From NCBI RefSeq assembly GCF_046524175.1, contig NZ_JBEFZF010000005.1, positions 324,712-388,711 on the forward strand: a stretch of 64,000 bases of DNA, written 5' to 3'. The DNA is from Spongiivirga sp046524175. GTDB taxonomy: Bacteria > Bacteroidota > Bacteroidia > Flavobacteriales > Flavobacteriaceae. The translations under genes were made by a program, and so were the position numbers. This document shows positions 52,465 through 62,979 of this stretch, in pieces; position 1 is the stretch's first letter, and each line of letters begins with the position of its first letter. Under the pieces are notes generated by a model, which worked only from the letters and a program-made list of their open reading frames with translations, did no database searches and was not told where the DNA came from.

Positions 52465-55437
52465 ATGAAACATCTTTTACCTAAAAAGGCATTTTTTGCT
52501 GTGCTTGCCTTTTTGCCAGTATGGGCTTTTGCACAGCAAACGATCACCGGTAATGTCACCGATGGCAGTAATGGGAGTCCTCTGCCTGGAGCAACAGTAG
52601 TCGAAAAAGGTACCTCTAATGGCACAACCACAGATTTTGACGGAAATTTTTCCCTTACTGTAGGAGAGCTGCCTGCTACCTTAGTCTTTTCATCTTTAGG
52701 TTTCGAAACCAAAGAAATACGAGTTACTAGTATTTCAGGAGTGAATGTTGCTTTAGATGAATCTGCGGAACAGCTAGATGAAGTTGTTGTTACGGGTTTA
52801 GGTACTTCGATAAAAAGAAGTAATCTAGCAAATGCAGTTTCTACTGTTTCTTCCGAAGAGTTAGTAGGTACAACGGCGCAAACCACTCTGGATGGTGCAT
52901 TATATGGCAAGTTAACAGGAGTTAATATAACATCATCTTCGGGTGCCCCCGGTGGAGGTTTTGCTTTAAGATTAAGAGGTATATCTTCAATTAATGGGAA
53001 TAACCAACCATTATTTATTGTAGACGGAGTTTACATCAACAACGCTGAAATTCCTTCTGGATTGCGATTTGCATCTGGTGCAAATCGAGGTAACGAAGAA
53101 AACTCATCAAACAGAATTGCCGATCTCGACCCGAACGATATTGAGAATATTGAGGTATTAAAAGGAGCTTCAGCTGCAGCCATTTATGGTACTCGTGCAA
53201 ATGCTGGAGTTGTAATTATCACTACTAAAAAAGGTAAAAACGGTAAGACTACTATTAATTTTAAACAAGACACTGGTTTCAATACCATTAACAATCCCTT
53301 AGGTTTAAGACAGTGGACGGCCGAAAGTGTATTTAATCAATTTTTTACTCCTAATCCAGATGATCCAGCAGCGGAAGCAGATTCAAGAGCAGCAGCAGAA
53401 GCTGAAGTAGCAGCATTTAATAATGCTATTAGTAATGGAGGATTAATCGATTATGAAGATGAAATTTATGGAGAAACAGGATTCATTACTGAAACAAAAA
53501 TTAGCGCCAGTGGAGGTAATGATAAAACCAGATTTTATGTAGGTGCTTCCTATAGAGATGAGGATGGTATTATAAAACGTACAGGCTTTGAACGTTTTTC
53601 CATAAGAGCTAACATTGATCATCAAATATCTAAGACCTTTAGCATTTCAACCAGCTCAAATTATGTAAATAGTGCTTCTAGTAGAAGTTTTACAGGAAAT
53701 GAGAATGAAGGAGGTTTGAGCTATGGTTATACATTGGCTTTTACCCGTCCATGGGTTAATCAATTTCCAGATGCATTAGGTAATTATCCAGATAATCCCA
53801 ATTATTCTGGTAACCCGATTTTTGTAAGGGATCAAGCGACTAATGAAGATGAAAACAATCGATTTATACAAGGATTAAAGGTTACTACAAATCTTTACAA
53901 TGGAGAAAGAAATCGCGTACGTTTAGTATTTAATGGGGGCTTAGATTTCTTGGCTAATGAAACTTACGTTTATGTTCCTGAAACTCATCAAGCACAAAGA
54001 GGTAATCAAAACGGATTTATAGGTGTTGGTAAAAACAATTTCACCAATCTAAACTATCAAGGTATTGCAATTTGGAATAACGATGCCATGAATGGTGATT
54101 TGGGGTTAACCACTCAGGCCGGTATTTCTTATCTAGAACAACAGGCCGATATTGTATTTAATCAGGCGACTCAATTAATTCCGAATCAAACTACATTAGG
54201 ACAAGGCTCTGCACAATCAATTACACAAGCTGTTTCTACTGTTAAAGAATTTGGATATTTCGGTCAGATTGAAGGAAATTATAAAGATCAAATTATAGCA
54301 ACCTTAGGTTATCGTATTGACAAATCTACCTTAAACGGCGATCCTAACAAATTCTACGGTTTTCCTAGAGCTTCTGTAGCTTTAAACTTCAACAACTTTG
54401 ATTTTTGGAGTTCAGAAATGTTCAGTCAATTTAAACTCAGGGCTGCTTATGGAGAAACGGGGTCTTCGGCTACATTTGGATCAGCATTTACCAGTTTAAA
54501 TCAAATTTCTGTTGGCGGAAATGGAGGTTCTAGTATTAGCGCACTTAAAGGTGATGCGGGTATAGAACCTGAAACTTCAGCTGAATTTGAAGTAGGTATT
54601 GATACCAGAATAGCTAATAAGATAGGTTTAGAGTTTACTTATTACAACAGAAAGGTAAATGACCTTATTCTTAGTAGAACACTACCTACATCTTCTGGCT
54701 TTGGCACAGAAACTACTAATTTGGCAGACCTTAAAAATACAGGGGTTGAACTTGGTATTAATATTGACGCTTTTCAAAATGAGAATTTTATTTGGAATTC
54801 TGGGGTACAATTTTGGTTAAACCGATCTGAAGTAACAAGACTTGACGTTCCTGCATTTCCTCAACCAGGAGCAGGCTTTGGTTTAGGCCTTGGAACCTTT
54901 TATATTGAAGAAGGTCAACCAGTAACTCAGTTAGCTGGTAATGTAAATGGGGTTCCGACACAGATTGGTGATGTTGAACCAGATTTCCAAATGTCATTTT
55001 CAAATCAATTGACTATTGCCAAAAACTGGGATATTTCATTCTTATTACATTGGAAACAAGGAGGTGAGAATATCAACCTTTCAAAATTGTTAACTGATTT
55101 AGGTGGTACTACTCCAGATTTAGAAACAGTCGCAGGACAACAGCGTACTACGTTAGGTTTTGTTGCTGAACGATTTATTGAACCAGCAGGATATTTAAGG
55201 CTACGTGAAGCGGCAGTTTACTATAACATTCCTTCAAAATCAATAAACTGGTTAGGTGATGCTATTGATGGTATAAGAATAGGTGTGTCAGGCAGAAATA
55301 TCTTTACAATAACTGATTATAGTAGTTATGATCCTGAAGTCTCCACAAATGGTGGTGCTGGTTTATCTAGTGGTATTGAAGTGACCCCATTCCCTTCTTC
55401 AAAACAATTTTACTTACACTTAAATGTTAATTTCTAA
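52465..55437 (+). CDS. SusC/RagA family TonB-linked outer-membrane transporter
   Basis: 990 residues. Signal peptide to WAFAQ; carboxypeptidase-regulatory domain (QTITGNVTDGSNGSPLPGA ... ITSISGVNVAL); SusC signature plug (ALYGKLTGVNITSSSGAPGG, FIVDGVYINN, NIEVLKGASAAAIYGTRAN); then a long barrel ending in YLHLNVNF. It imports a large nutrient across the outer membrane with the SusD partner that follows. Unlike in a typical PUL, no glycosidase or SusR/ECF regulator is adjacent, so the ligand cannot be inferred from context. It is preceded by TAATTTG, which lacks one base of a -7 box. Confidence 0.92.
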   Translation: MKHLLPKKAFFAVLAFLPVWAFAQQTITGNVTDGSNGSPLPGATVVEKGTSNGTTTDFDGNFSLTVGELPATLVFSSLGFETKEIRVTSISGVNVALDESAEQLDEVVVTGLGTSIKRSNLANAVSTVSSEELVGTTAQTTLDGALYGKLTGVNITSSSGAPGGGFALRLRGISSINGNNQPLFIVDGVYINNAEIPSGLRFASGANRGNEENSSNRIADLDPNDIENIEVLKGASAAAIYGTRANAGVVIITTKKGKNGKTTINFKQDTGFNTINNPLGLRQWTAESVFNQFFTPNPDDPAAEADSRAAAEAEVAAFNNAISNGGLIDYEDEIYGETGFITETKISASGGNDKTRFYVGASYRDEDGIIKRTGFERFSIRANIDHQISKTFSISTSSNYVNSASSRSFTGNENEGGLSYGYTLAFTRPWVNQFPDALGNYPDNPNYSGNPIFVRDQATNEDENNRFIQGLKVTTNLYNGERNRVRLVFNGGLDFLANETYVYVPETHQAQRGNQNGFIGVGKNNFTNLNYQGIAIWNNDAMNGDLGLTTQAGISYLEQQADIVFNQATQLIPNQTTLGQGSAQSITQAVSTVKEFGYFGQIEGNYKDQIIATLGYRIDKSTLNGDPNKFYGFPRASVALNFNNFDFWSSEMFSQFKLRAAYGETGSSATFGSAFTSLNQISVGGNGGSSISALKGDAGIEPETSAEFEVGIDTRIANKIGLEFTYYNRKVNDLILSRTLPTSSGFGTETTNLADLKNTGVELGINIDAFQNENFIWNSGVQFWLNRSEVTRLDVPAFPQPGAGFGLGLGTFYIEEGQPVTQLAGNVNGVPTQIGDVEPDFQMSFSNQLTIAKNWDISFLLHWKQGGENINLSKLLTDLGGTTPDLETVAGQQRTTLGFVAERFIEPAGYLRLREAAVYYNIPSKSINWLGDAIDGIRIGVSGRNIFTITDYSSYDPEVSTNGGAGLSSGIEVTPFPSSKQFYLHLNVNF

Positions 55438-55447
55438 AATAAAAGCA

Positions 55448-56770
55448 ATGAAATCAATTCATAAAAAAATAAATACATTATTTGTGGTTGCCATTGCATT
55501 GTCTTTGGCATTAACCTCATGTTCATTTGATGAACAAGTAGATCCTAATAGACCAAGTCTAGAAGGTGTTCTAACAGGCGCTTCTGTTAACCAATTAAAT
55601 AATTTGGTGGTAGGTGTTGAAGCTACTATGCGAAACGGTCTAGGCATTCAAACCACAGGTAGTGGTACTATGGCACGTGAACTTTATTTGTTCGATGCAG
55701 ATCCGCGAAATACAGGAGATTTACTTGGGGCTGATGGAGCTACTCTTGACAACAACTCTTTTTACTCTACTGCACCATGGGCAGGTAGATATAGAGCTAT
55801 TAAGAATGCTAACATATTACTGGAGTCTGTTGCGAATACAGATGCAATTACAGATGCACAACGATCAGGGTATTCAGGTTTTGCTAAAACAATAATTGCT
55901 CATGAACTTATTGATGTGCTGAAATCGTATGGAAGAGCGCGTATTGATGTCTCTGATCCAGACAATCTAGGCCCAATTCTTGAATTTGACGCTGCACTTA
56001 CTGCTATACGCTCACTTCTAGATGAAGCATTAACTGATCTTAATGCTGCCGGAGGAGATTTTGCTTTTGACTTAGGAGGCTTTGCTGGATTTGATTCACC
56101 AAGTACATTTGTTGAGTTTAATCGGGCAATTGCTGCAGTTGCCGCGTTATATGCCAGTGATTTTAGCGGCACAATGACAGCCTTAAATGCCTCTTTTTTG
56201 GATTTAAATGGAGAACTTACCGTTGGCCCAAAACATGTATTTAGTCTAGGTGCAGGTGATATCACCAATGATTTATTTAAGATCACGGACAATAATGGGG
56301 ATCAAATAATAGTTCATAATAGCTGGATTAACGATGCCGAAGCTGGCGACACAAGAGTAACCAACAAAACAAGTGTGAGAGCGAACGCAACTACTCAAGA
56401 TGGTTTAACAGGTTCAAATCAAACAGAACTTTATGAAACAAATGTATCTCCGATTGATATAATTAGAAATGAAGAATTAATACTAATCTACGCCGAAGCA
56501 AAAATTGGTATGGGTAGTGCAACCGATTTAACTGATGCTGCTAGTGCACTTAATGTTATTAGAAATGCAGCCGGATTAGGCGATACTGCTGCTGCTACGG
56601 CTGAGGATCTTACCACAGAAATGCTCAATCAACGTAGGTATTCTTTATGGGCAGAAAATCATAGAATGTTTGATCTTAGAAGATATAATCTTTCTAACAC
56701 CTTACCAATCGATAGAGCAGGTGATCAAATATTCAATGTTTTCCCAACACCACTTACGGAAAACGAATAG
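55448..56770 (+). CDS. SusD/RagB family nutrient-binding lipoprotein
   Basis: 440 residues from the ATG at 55448 (a longer frame from 55424 would overlap susC and precede the signal). Lipobox LALTSCSFDEQ; TPR-like helices throughout; YRAIKNANILLESV and the closing MLNQRRYSLWAENHRMFDLRRY are SusD hallmarks. Shorter than many SusD proteins (about 500-550), with a compact C-terminus. It caps the SusC barrel and captures ligand at the surface. Starts 10 bp after susC and ends before a strong terminator, so the pair is a closed operon. Confidence 0.9.
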   Translation: MKSIHKKINTLFVVAIALSLALTSCSFDEQVDPNRPSLEGVLTGASVNQLNNLVVGVEATMRNGLGIQTTGSGTMARELYLFDADPRNTGDLLGADGATLDNNSFYSTAPWAGRYRAIKNANILLESVANTDAITDAQRSGYSGFAKTIIAHELIDVLKSYGRARIDVSDPDNLGPILEFDAALTAIRSLLDEALTDLNAAGGDFAFDLGGFAGFDSPSTFVEFNRAIAAVAALYASDFSGTMTALNASFLDLNGELTVGPKHVFSLGAGDITNDLFKITDNNGDQIIVHNSWINDAEAGDTRVTNKTSVRANATTQDGLTGSNQTELYETNVSPIDIIRNEELILIYAEAKIGMGSATDLTDAASALNVIRNAAGLGDTAAATAEDLTTEMLNQRRYSLWAENHRMFDLRRYNLSNTLPIDRAGDQIFNVFPTPLTENE

Positions 56771-56788
56771 AATTAGAATTATTCATAT

Positions 56789-56819
56789 AAAAAAGGGAAG
56801 CCGTTGGCTTCCCTTTTTA
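56789..56819. terminator. Terminator between susD and the efflux operon
   Basis: aaaaagggaagcc pairs with ggcttccctttttt across a gtt loop; strong GC core and T-runs on both strands, serving both convergent transcripts. Confidence 0.9.
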
Positions 56820-56837
56820 TTTTTAAACTCATCGGAC

Positions 56838-59800
56838 TTAGGCTGCCGATTTTTCCTTTAAAACAGGGGTTTCCAAAACCACTTCTTGTACGCCTTTTCC
56901 TCTCCAATTTCTAAATCGAATTTTGATCTTATGCACAATGTAAAACAATACTGGTACGATGATCAAGGTTAAGAAGGTAGCGATTAGTAATCCGTAAATT
57001 ACCGTCCATGCTAGTGGTCCCCAGAAAATAACATTGTCACCCCCGAAATATAAATTTGCATCAAATTCACTAAACAACGTAAAGAAATTAAGATTCAAAC
57101 CTATTGCTAGTGGAATTAATCCTAAAATGGTAGTAATAGCTGTTAACAATACCGGGCGCAAACGCGCTTTTCCTGCTTTTACAATACTATCTCGAATATC
57201 ATCAATTGATAAATGCTCATCATCAGCAAGGTCTAATTCTACTCGTTTACGATCCAACAACAATTGTGCGTAATCAAGTAGTACCACCCCGTTGTTTACC
57301 ACAATACCAGCTAATGAAATAATTCCCATCATGGTCATCAAAATCACAAAAGATGCACCAGTAATTACGATTCCTCCAAATACGCCGATTAAACTTAAGA
57401 AGATAGCAATCATAATAATTGCTGGTTTTGATACGGAGTTAAATTGTAAAATCAATATCAAGAAAATCAAGAACAAGCCTGAAAAAAATGCTCCCATCAA
57501 AAAGTTCATTTCTTTTTCCTGCTCTTCTATCTGACCGGTGTAATCAATCTTTACAGTTTCAGGCAGTCCATTAAAGTTTTCCATCTCCTTTTGAATCTGA
57601 CTTACAATGGCTCCAGCATCGGTAAATCCAGGTGCAAGACCAGAATATACTGTAACTACCCGTTTGGTGTCTTTATGTTTAATGGTATTGAAACCTGAAC
57701 TATTTGAACGTTTAGCCACCGCAGAAATAGGTATTGCTTTTATTTTTCCAGATGCCTGATCTCTAAAAGTGATGCTTTGATTAAATATTGCACTGGTGTT
57801 ATATCTGTTTCTCTCGTCAAAACGAACATAGATATCATAATCTTCTCCATCTTCCTTATAAATACCCGCTTTTGCTCCAAAAATTGAGTTTCGTAGTTGC
57901 TGTCCTACTTGACCAGTGCTAACACCAAGCTCCCCGGCTTTTTTACGATCAACATTAATTTGCATTGATGGTTTTCCTTTGTTTACATCAATTTTAAGCT
58001 CGTCAATCCCAGGAATATTTTTGGAATTTATATAGTTACGCATCTGTTCTGCGGTAACCACCAACTCTTCATAATTATTCCCTTCCAATTCAATATTTAC
58101 CGGTGGGCCAGCCGGTGGACCATTTGCATCTTTTTCCACTGAAATTAGTACTCCGGGATAAATACCCGATAATGCTTCTTGTACTTTAGTACGTAACACT
58201 TCACTGTCTTCCCCTCGACGGTACTTATATTCGCGCATAGACGCCGTGATCTTTCCTTTATGCGGCATCTCTGCAGCAGAGCCACCATCAGTCATTGGGT
58301 TACCGGCGCCTTCGCCTACTTGCGAAACAGCACTTTCAACCAAAAAGTTATAATCGTCATCAACATAGGTGTTCGCGTTTAATACGTCATACACTCTCGT
58401 TTCAATTTCTTTCGTAATTCTATTGGTTTTTTCAATATCAGTTCCTTCAGGATATTCGATATAGACAATAATTTGATTTGGTTTATTGTCGGGAAAGAAT
58501 TCGATCTTTGTTCTTTGTGATGCTACCGAAGCTCCAAATGCCATAAAGGCAAGAATAAGCATGGTAAAAATACCCACTGCTAAAAAGTAAGGTCTTCTGC
58601 CCGTAAGCGCCCTACCAAGTTGACGACGGTACCAATTTTCTAACCTAACCAAAGTTTTTGTTTGAAAATTGTTGGCCATTTTTCGCAAAATAAGTCGATA
58701 TATCCATAGCATAGCAGAGGTTACAACCATGAGTGTTCCAAATGCTCTAAACTCACCACCGAAAATCATGATCACCAGACCTATCCCACCAACGATTGAA
58801 GTGATTCGCACAATTTGTTTCAATGACATTTCCTTGTCCTCAGTAGTCATAAATTGGGACACTAAAACGGAGTTAAAGAATATCGCCACAAAAAGTGATG
58901 AACCAAGAACTACTGATAATGTTATTGGGAAATAAATCATGAACTGCCCCATAAGTCCAGGCCACAATCCCAATGGAATAAAGGCTGCTACCGTAGTGGC
59001 TGTTGATATTATAATTGGAAAGGCAATCTCTCCGATCCCCTTTTTTGCCGCCTGTATTCTAGTTAATCCTTCTTCATCCATCAAGCGATACACATTTTCG
59101 ACAACAACAATACCATTATCTACCAGCATCCCAAGTCCCATTATCAGACCAAATAAGATCATGGTGTTCATTGTATAACCAAGCATTTCAAGTACCATCA
59201 ATGACATAAACATTGACATCGGGATGGCAAAACCAACAAACAAGGCGTTTTTAAATCCTAAGAAAAACATTAGCACGGTTACTACCAGAATAATCCCAAA
59301 AATGATGTTGTTTACCAGATCATCAACTTGGCCAATAGTTTTACTAGATTGATCGTTTGTGATATCAACTACTAGATTTTTAGGAAAAATATCAGCTTTG
59401 GTATCTGCTACTATTTTTCTAACCTTTTCTACAGCTGCTACTTCATTTTTACCAGATCGCTTCTTAATGTCTAGCATCACCACCGGATCGCCAAACTTAC
59501 GAGCATAGGTTGTTTTGTCCTTGTCTTTAAAACTTACCCTTGCAACATCTTTGAGATAAACTGGTTTATTGTTCTCTGATTTGATCACAAAATCATTCAA
59601 CTCAGCAGGGTCTTCAATTTCACCAAGTATTCGCATGGTACGACGCTGACCACTGGCGATTAAATTACCAGCTGAGAGCGTGGTGTTCCCATTTTGTATT
59701 GCAGAAATAATATCGTTGAAGCTTATTTGAGCAGCCATCATTTTGTAAATGTCAACAGCAACCTCAACTTCTTTCTCTTGTGCCCCACGTATATCGACCT

Positions 59801-60362
59801 TCTTTATTTCATCTAAGTCTTCAATTTCATCTTGAAGGTACTCCCCAAATTCCTTTAGCTTGTCTACAGGGTAATCTCCAGAGATATTAATGTTTACAAT
59901 AGGAAACTCCTCGGACATACTCAATTCGAATATGTTAGGTTCTACCTTAGCATTATTAAAGGTTGGCCAATCTTCACCTGAAGTTTCCTGATCTACCTCA
60001 TCTTTTACTTTTTGCTTAGCTTGATCAACAGTAATACTTTCGTCAAACTCAACAATGATCATTGAATAATCTTCTTGCGAATTTGAAGTAATTTCGACTA
60101 CATTACTTAGATTCTTTAATTTGTCTTCTAAGGGATCCGTGATCAACTTTTCGACATCTTCAGCAGTATTACCTGGGTATAAAGAACTTATGTAAATTTT
60201 GGTTTCCTTAATCTCAGGGAAATTTTCACGTGGCATACTAAAATATGCTTGGACACCAAGGAATAAGAACAGCACCATTAAAACATAAATGGTCGTTTTA
60301 TTGTTAATGGCCCATGATGATAAGCCAAACTCTTTATCTACTTTCTTTTTCTTTTGTTGCAT
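56838..60362 (-). CDS. RND-family efflux permease (AcrB/HAE-type)
   Basis: 1174 residues. Two RND halves with the periplasmic porter and docking domains; GLGMLVDNGIVVVENVYR (TM4) and GIVVNNGVVLLDYAQ (TM10) are the family blocks. The proton relay of AcrB (Asp407, Asp408, Lys940) reads Asp415, Asn416 and Asn1023 here, so only the first Asp is kept, as in some Gram-positive-like and Bacteroidota subfamilies. It is about 130 residues longer than AcrB because of extra hydrophobic segments around residues 525-570 between the halves. It exports hydrophobic or amphiphilic compounds with its MFP and TolC partners. Last gene of the TetR-TolC-MFP-RND operon. Confidence 0.93.
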   Translation of the reverse strand: MQQKKKKVDKEFGLSSWAINNKTTIYVLMVLFLFLGVQAYFSMPRENFPEIKETKIYISSLYPGNTAEDVEKLITDPLEDKLKNLSNVVEITSNSQEDYSMIIVEFDESITVDQAKQKVKDEVDQETSGEDWPTFNNAKVEPNIFELSMSEEFPIVNINISGDYPVDKLKEFGEYLQDEIEDLDEIKKVDIRGAQEKEVEVAVDIYKMMAAQISFNDIISAIQNGNTTLSAGNLIASGQRRTMRILGEIEDPAELNDFVIKSENNKPVYLKDVARVSFKDKDKTTYARKFGDPVVMLDIKKRSGKNEVAAVEKVRKIVADTKADIFPKNLVVDITNDQSSKTIGQVDDLVNNIIFGIILVVTVLMFFLGFKNALFVGFAIPMSMFMSLMVLEMLGYTMNTMILFGLIMGLGMLVDNGIVVVENVYRLMDEEGLTRIQAAKKGIGEIAFPIIISTATTVAAFIPLGLWPGLMGQFMIYFPITLSVVLGSSLFVAIFFNSVLVSQFMTTEDKEMSLKQIVRITSIVGGIGLVIMIFGGEFRAFGTLMVVTSAMLWIYRLILRKMANNFQTKTLVRLENWYRRQLGRALTGRRPYFLAVGIFTMLILAFMAFGASVASQRTKIEFFPDNKPNQIIVYIEYPEGTDIEKTNRITKEIETRVYDVLNANTYVDDDYNFLVESAVSQVGEGAGNPMTDGGSAAEMPHKGKITASMREYKYRRGEDSEVLRTKVQEALSGIYPGVLISVEKDANGPPAGPPVNIELEGNNYEELVVTAEQMRNYINSKNIPGIDELKIDVNKGKPSMQINVDRKKAGELGVSTGQVGQQLRNSIFGAKAGIYKEDGEDYDIYVRFDERNRYNTSAIFNQSITFRDQASGKIKAIPISAVAKRSNSSGFNTIKHKDTKRVVTVYSGLAPGFTDAGAIVSQIQKEMENFNGLPETVKIDYTGQIEEQEKEMNFLMGAFFSGLFLIFLILILQFNSVSKPAIIMIAIFLSLIGVFGGIVITGASFVILMTMMGIISLAGIVVNNGVVLLDYAQLLLDRKRVELDLADDEHLSIDDIRDSIVKAGKARLRPVLLTAITTILGLIPLAIGLNLNFFTLFSEFDANLYFGGDNVIFWGPLAWTVIYGLLIATFLTLIIVPVLFYIVHKIKIRFRNWRGKGVQEVVLETPVLKEKSAA

Positions 60363-60372
60363 GGTGGTTGGT

Positions 60373-61551
60373 TTAATCGTTCATTATTTTCACTCCCTGC
60401 TTATCTTTTACACTACGGGCACCTTCTTCGATGATTTCATCACCGGCAGATAATCCGTCTAACACTTCGATAACACCTGCTTGTGTCTTTCCTGTAGTAA
60501 TAATACGTTGTGTGGCAGTCGCTTCATTATTACCTGTTCTATTTTCAACCACGTATACATATTGATCTCCATTGGCATTTTCTGAAATAATACTTTGCGG
60601 AACCAAAATAGCTTTTTCATTCGTATAATCATTAATACGTAATCTCGCGGTAAGGTTTGGTTTGATCTCACCGTCTTTATTTGGCACAGCTATTTCGACT
60701 GTAAAAGTTCTATTCGCAGGATTGATGAAATTACTAGATTGACGAATTTTAGCATCCACATTCTTTCCTAACACCGGAAAGTTAACTTCTACTTTCTTGT
60801 TTTTCTTTATACTAGTTATATAGGTCTCAGGAACGTCGGCATTAATGTACATATCACTTAAGTTAACCAACCTAAATATCATTGATTGACCAGGAGCTAC
60901 AACAGTGCCTTGTTCTGTAATTACTTCATCAATCACACCAGAAAACGGTGCTTCAATGGTCGACTTACCCAGCTGACTTTTTGCTTGTTTCACCGCATTT
61001 TGGGTTGCCTCATAATTTGTTTTAGCTTGTAGGTATTGGATTTCAGATCCAATATTCTGTTCCCAAAGTCTTTTTTGTCGTTCGAAAGTAGTCTTTGCCA
61101 ACTCCGCCTGTACCTGCAATTGCGCCACTTGCTGACTCATTCCACCATCATCGATGCGCGCTAACAATTGCCCTTTACGAACCCTTTGTCCCTCTTTAGC
61201 ATACACCTGTAGTAACGTTCCCGACATTTCAGGATAAATAACCACATTTTGTTTGGTAGCAACGCTTCCTTGTAACTCTAAAAAGTGAGTAAAAACAGTG
61301 TCTTTAGCCTTAAAAACAGTTACTAGTGGTAACCTTTTGGTGGTATCTTTTTTGCTAATCTCATCTTCTAATAGTTTAATCTTACTTTCTAGAGCAGTTT
61401 GTTCAGCAGCAAGATTTTCTTTCATTTCTTTCATTGCAGCTAAATCTCCATTTTCGATAATCGCTGCCACGTCCTTGTCTCCGGTCGCTCCAGATCCTCC
61501 ACAAGCGATAAATACTAATGAGATAACGATGTATAATAATGTCTGTTTCAT
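60373..61551 (-). CDS. Periplasmic membrane-fusion protein of the RND exporter, lipoprotein
   Basis: 392 residues; lipobox VFIACGG (lipid Cys17). A coiled coil at about 36-65 (LAAEQTALESKIKLLEDEI), a lipoyl half-motif (PEMSGTLLQVYAKEGQRVRKGQLL), a helical hairpin, the second lipoyl half (IEAPFSGVIDEVITEQGTVV) and beta-barrel/membrane-proximal domains. It bridges the RND pump and TolC. Starts 12 bp after tolC and ends 10 bp before the pump. Confidence 0.93.
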   Translation of the reverse strand: MKQTLLYIVISLVFIACGGSGATGDKDVAAIIENGDLAAMKEMKENLAAEQTALESKIKLLEDEISKKDTTKRLPLVTVFKAKDTVFTHFLELQGSVATKQNVVIYPEMSGTLLQVYAKEGQRVRKGQLLARIDDGGMSQQVAQLQVQAELAKTTFERQKRLWEQNIGSEIQYLQAKTNYEATQNAVKQAKSQLGKSTIEAPFSGVIDEVITEQGTVVAPGQSMIFRLVNLSDMYINADVPETYITSIKKNKKVEVNFPVLGKNVDAKIRQSSNFINPANRTFTVEIAVPNKDGEIKPNLTARLRINDYTNEKAILVPQSIISENANGDQYVYVVENRTGNNEATATQRIITTGKTQAGVIEVLDGLSAGDEIIEEGARSVKDKQGVKIMND

Positions 61552-61563
61552 TTTTTTGATTGA

Positions 61564-62979
61564 TTAATTTGAGATAGTATTCAATATTGTTTCTAATTCA
61601 GCTTTGTTATTAATGACATTAATCATGGCATTTAAATATTCTTGCTGGGCTGAATATAATTGTGTTTGTGCCTGACGCAGCTCGAAACTACTAGCAATAC
61701 CTTCAGAAAATTTTGTTTGATTTTTACGCTCAATACGCTCGGCTAAATTCAAATTTTCCTTTGAGGTATCATATTGTTCTATAGCAAAGCTATAATTGCT
61801 TTTAGCTTGCTCGGTTTGTAGTTTGATACGTTGCTCAGTTTCTGTTAACTGTGTTTTTGCTTGATCGAAAGCAATTTTTGCACGTTGTGTTCTAGCACTT
61901 CTGCCCAAAGAACTAAAAATTGGCACATTCAAACGGGCACCAACCAAAGCCTGTCCAAACCAACGTTGATCGCTATCCAAAAAAGTAAAAGTGTCACTAT
62001 TACCATTGTATCCTGCATTCAAAAACGCCGATAATGATGGCAAGGCCTTTGCCTTTTCATTTTTAAGCTCAAGCTCCCTTTGAATCGTTAGGTTTTCCGC
62101 AATTTTGAAATCCACATTGTTAGTAAGTGTCAATTCATTAGCCAACAGTACCGGTTCAATATTTTGAACCGCCAGTTTATCTAATTCTTCAGTCAAAGTT
62201 ACTTTCGACTCAACGGGAATACCTAAAGTAATATTCAATAGCTTTTCAGTAATGCCCAGCAACCGTTCTGCGTTATTCAAGCCACTTTCAACATTCGACA
62301 TGGTGATTTTTAACTGCTCTACACTTTCTTCTTCTGCCAATCCGTTTTCGAACGTTGCGGTTGTTTCATCTAAGTTTTTTTGAAGTGCTTCTTTGTTCTT
62401 TTTAAGTATGGCAATATTTTCTTTAGATAACAATACATTACCATATGCGCTAATTACCGATTTTCGAACTTCGAGATCAGTCTTGTCCTTAAAATTTTGG
62501 GAATACTGCGTAAAAGCTTTGGCCGCTTGTAATGCTACAATGTACGACCCATCAAAAATTAACTGGTTAACATTAACATTCGCATTCACCGCCTGCTTGG
62601 TTCCAAATACAACCGGAATAAATCCTTCAGGCGGATCGGGAAACTGCTGTATTTGCAGTGCGTCAAGATTATAATACTGCTCGATATCTCTTAAACTAGC
62701 TAGTGGATCGAACGCCGCCGCCGGTAATAGACTCACAGGTTGCTTTAAAAAGTTTTGATATTCAATGCTAGCGCTTATTTGAGGAAGTCCGCTTGCGGTT
62801 GTTTCCCATTTTTGTTTTTTAGCGGCTTCAATGTCTCTATTAGCATTAATCGCTGTATAATTATTTTCAAGCGCAAATTCTATTGCCTCATCTAGTGAAA
62901 AGATGTATTCCTTTTGCTGCGCAAAAGCTACAATGCTAAAAAATAAGGTGGTTGTTAGTAATACAAATTTCTGCATCAT
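61564..62979 (-). CDS. TolC-family outer-membrane efflux protein
   Basis: 471 residues; signal peptide to IVAFAQ. Two repeats of long coiled-coil helices (SLDEAIEFALENNYTAINAN ... NKEALQKNLDETTATFENGL; RAKIAFDQAKTQLTETEQRI ... AERIERKNQTKFSEGIASSFELRQAQTQL) are the TolC/OEP pattern. It forms the trimeric exit duct for the RND exporter. Its ATG overlaps the TetR stop by one base, so both are translated together. Confidence 0.93.
   Translation of the reverse strand: MMQKFVLLTTTLFFSIVAFAQQKEYIFSLDEAIEFALENNYTAINANRDIEAAKKQKWETTASGLPQISASIEYQNFLKQPVSLLPAAAFDPLASLRDIEQYYNLDALQIQQFPDPPEGFIPVVFGTKQAVNANVNVNQLIFDGSYIVALQAAKAFTQYSQNFKDKTDLEVRKSVISAYGNVLLSKENIAILKKNKEALQKNLDETTATFENGLAEEESVEQLKITMSNVESGLNNAERLLGITEKLLNITLGIPVESKVTLTEELDKLAVQNIEPVLLANELTLTNNVDFKIAENLTIQRELELKNEKAKALPSLSAFLNAGYNGNSDTFTFLDSDQRWFGQALVGARLNVPIFSSLGRSARTQRAKIAFDQAKTQLTETEQRIKLQTEQAKSNYSFAIEQYDTSKENLNLAERIERKNQTKFSEGIASSFELRQAQTQLYSAQQEYLNAMINVINNKAELETILNTISN

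Noticed and set aside
52449..52910. Minus-strand frames opposite the SusC, RND and TonB receptor genes
   Set aside because: They mirror strongly coding sequence on the other strand and lack family motifs or sensible start regions.
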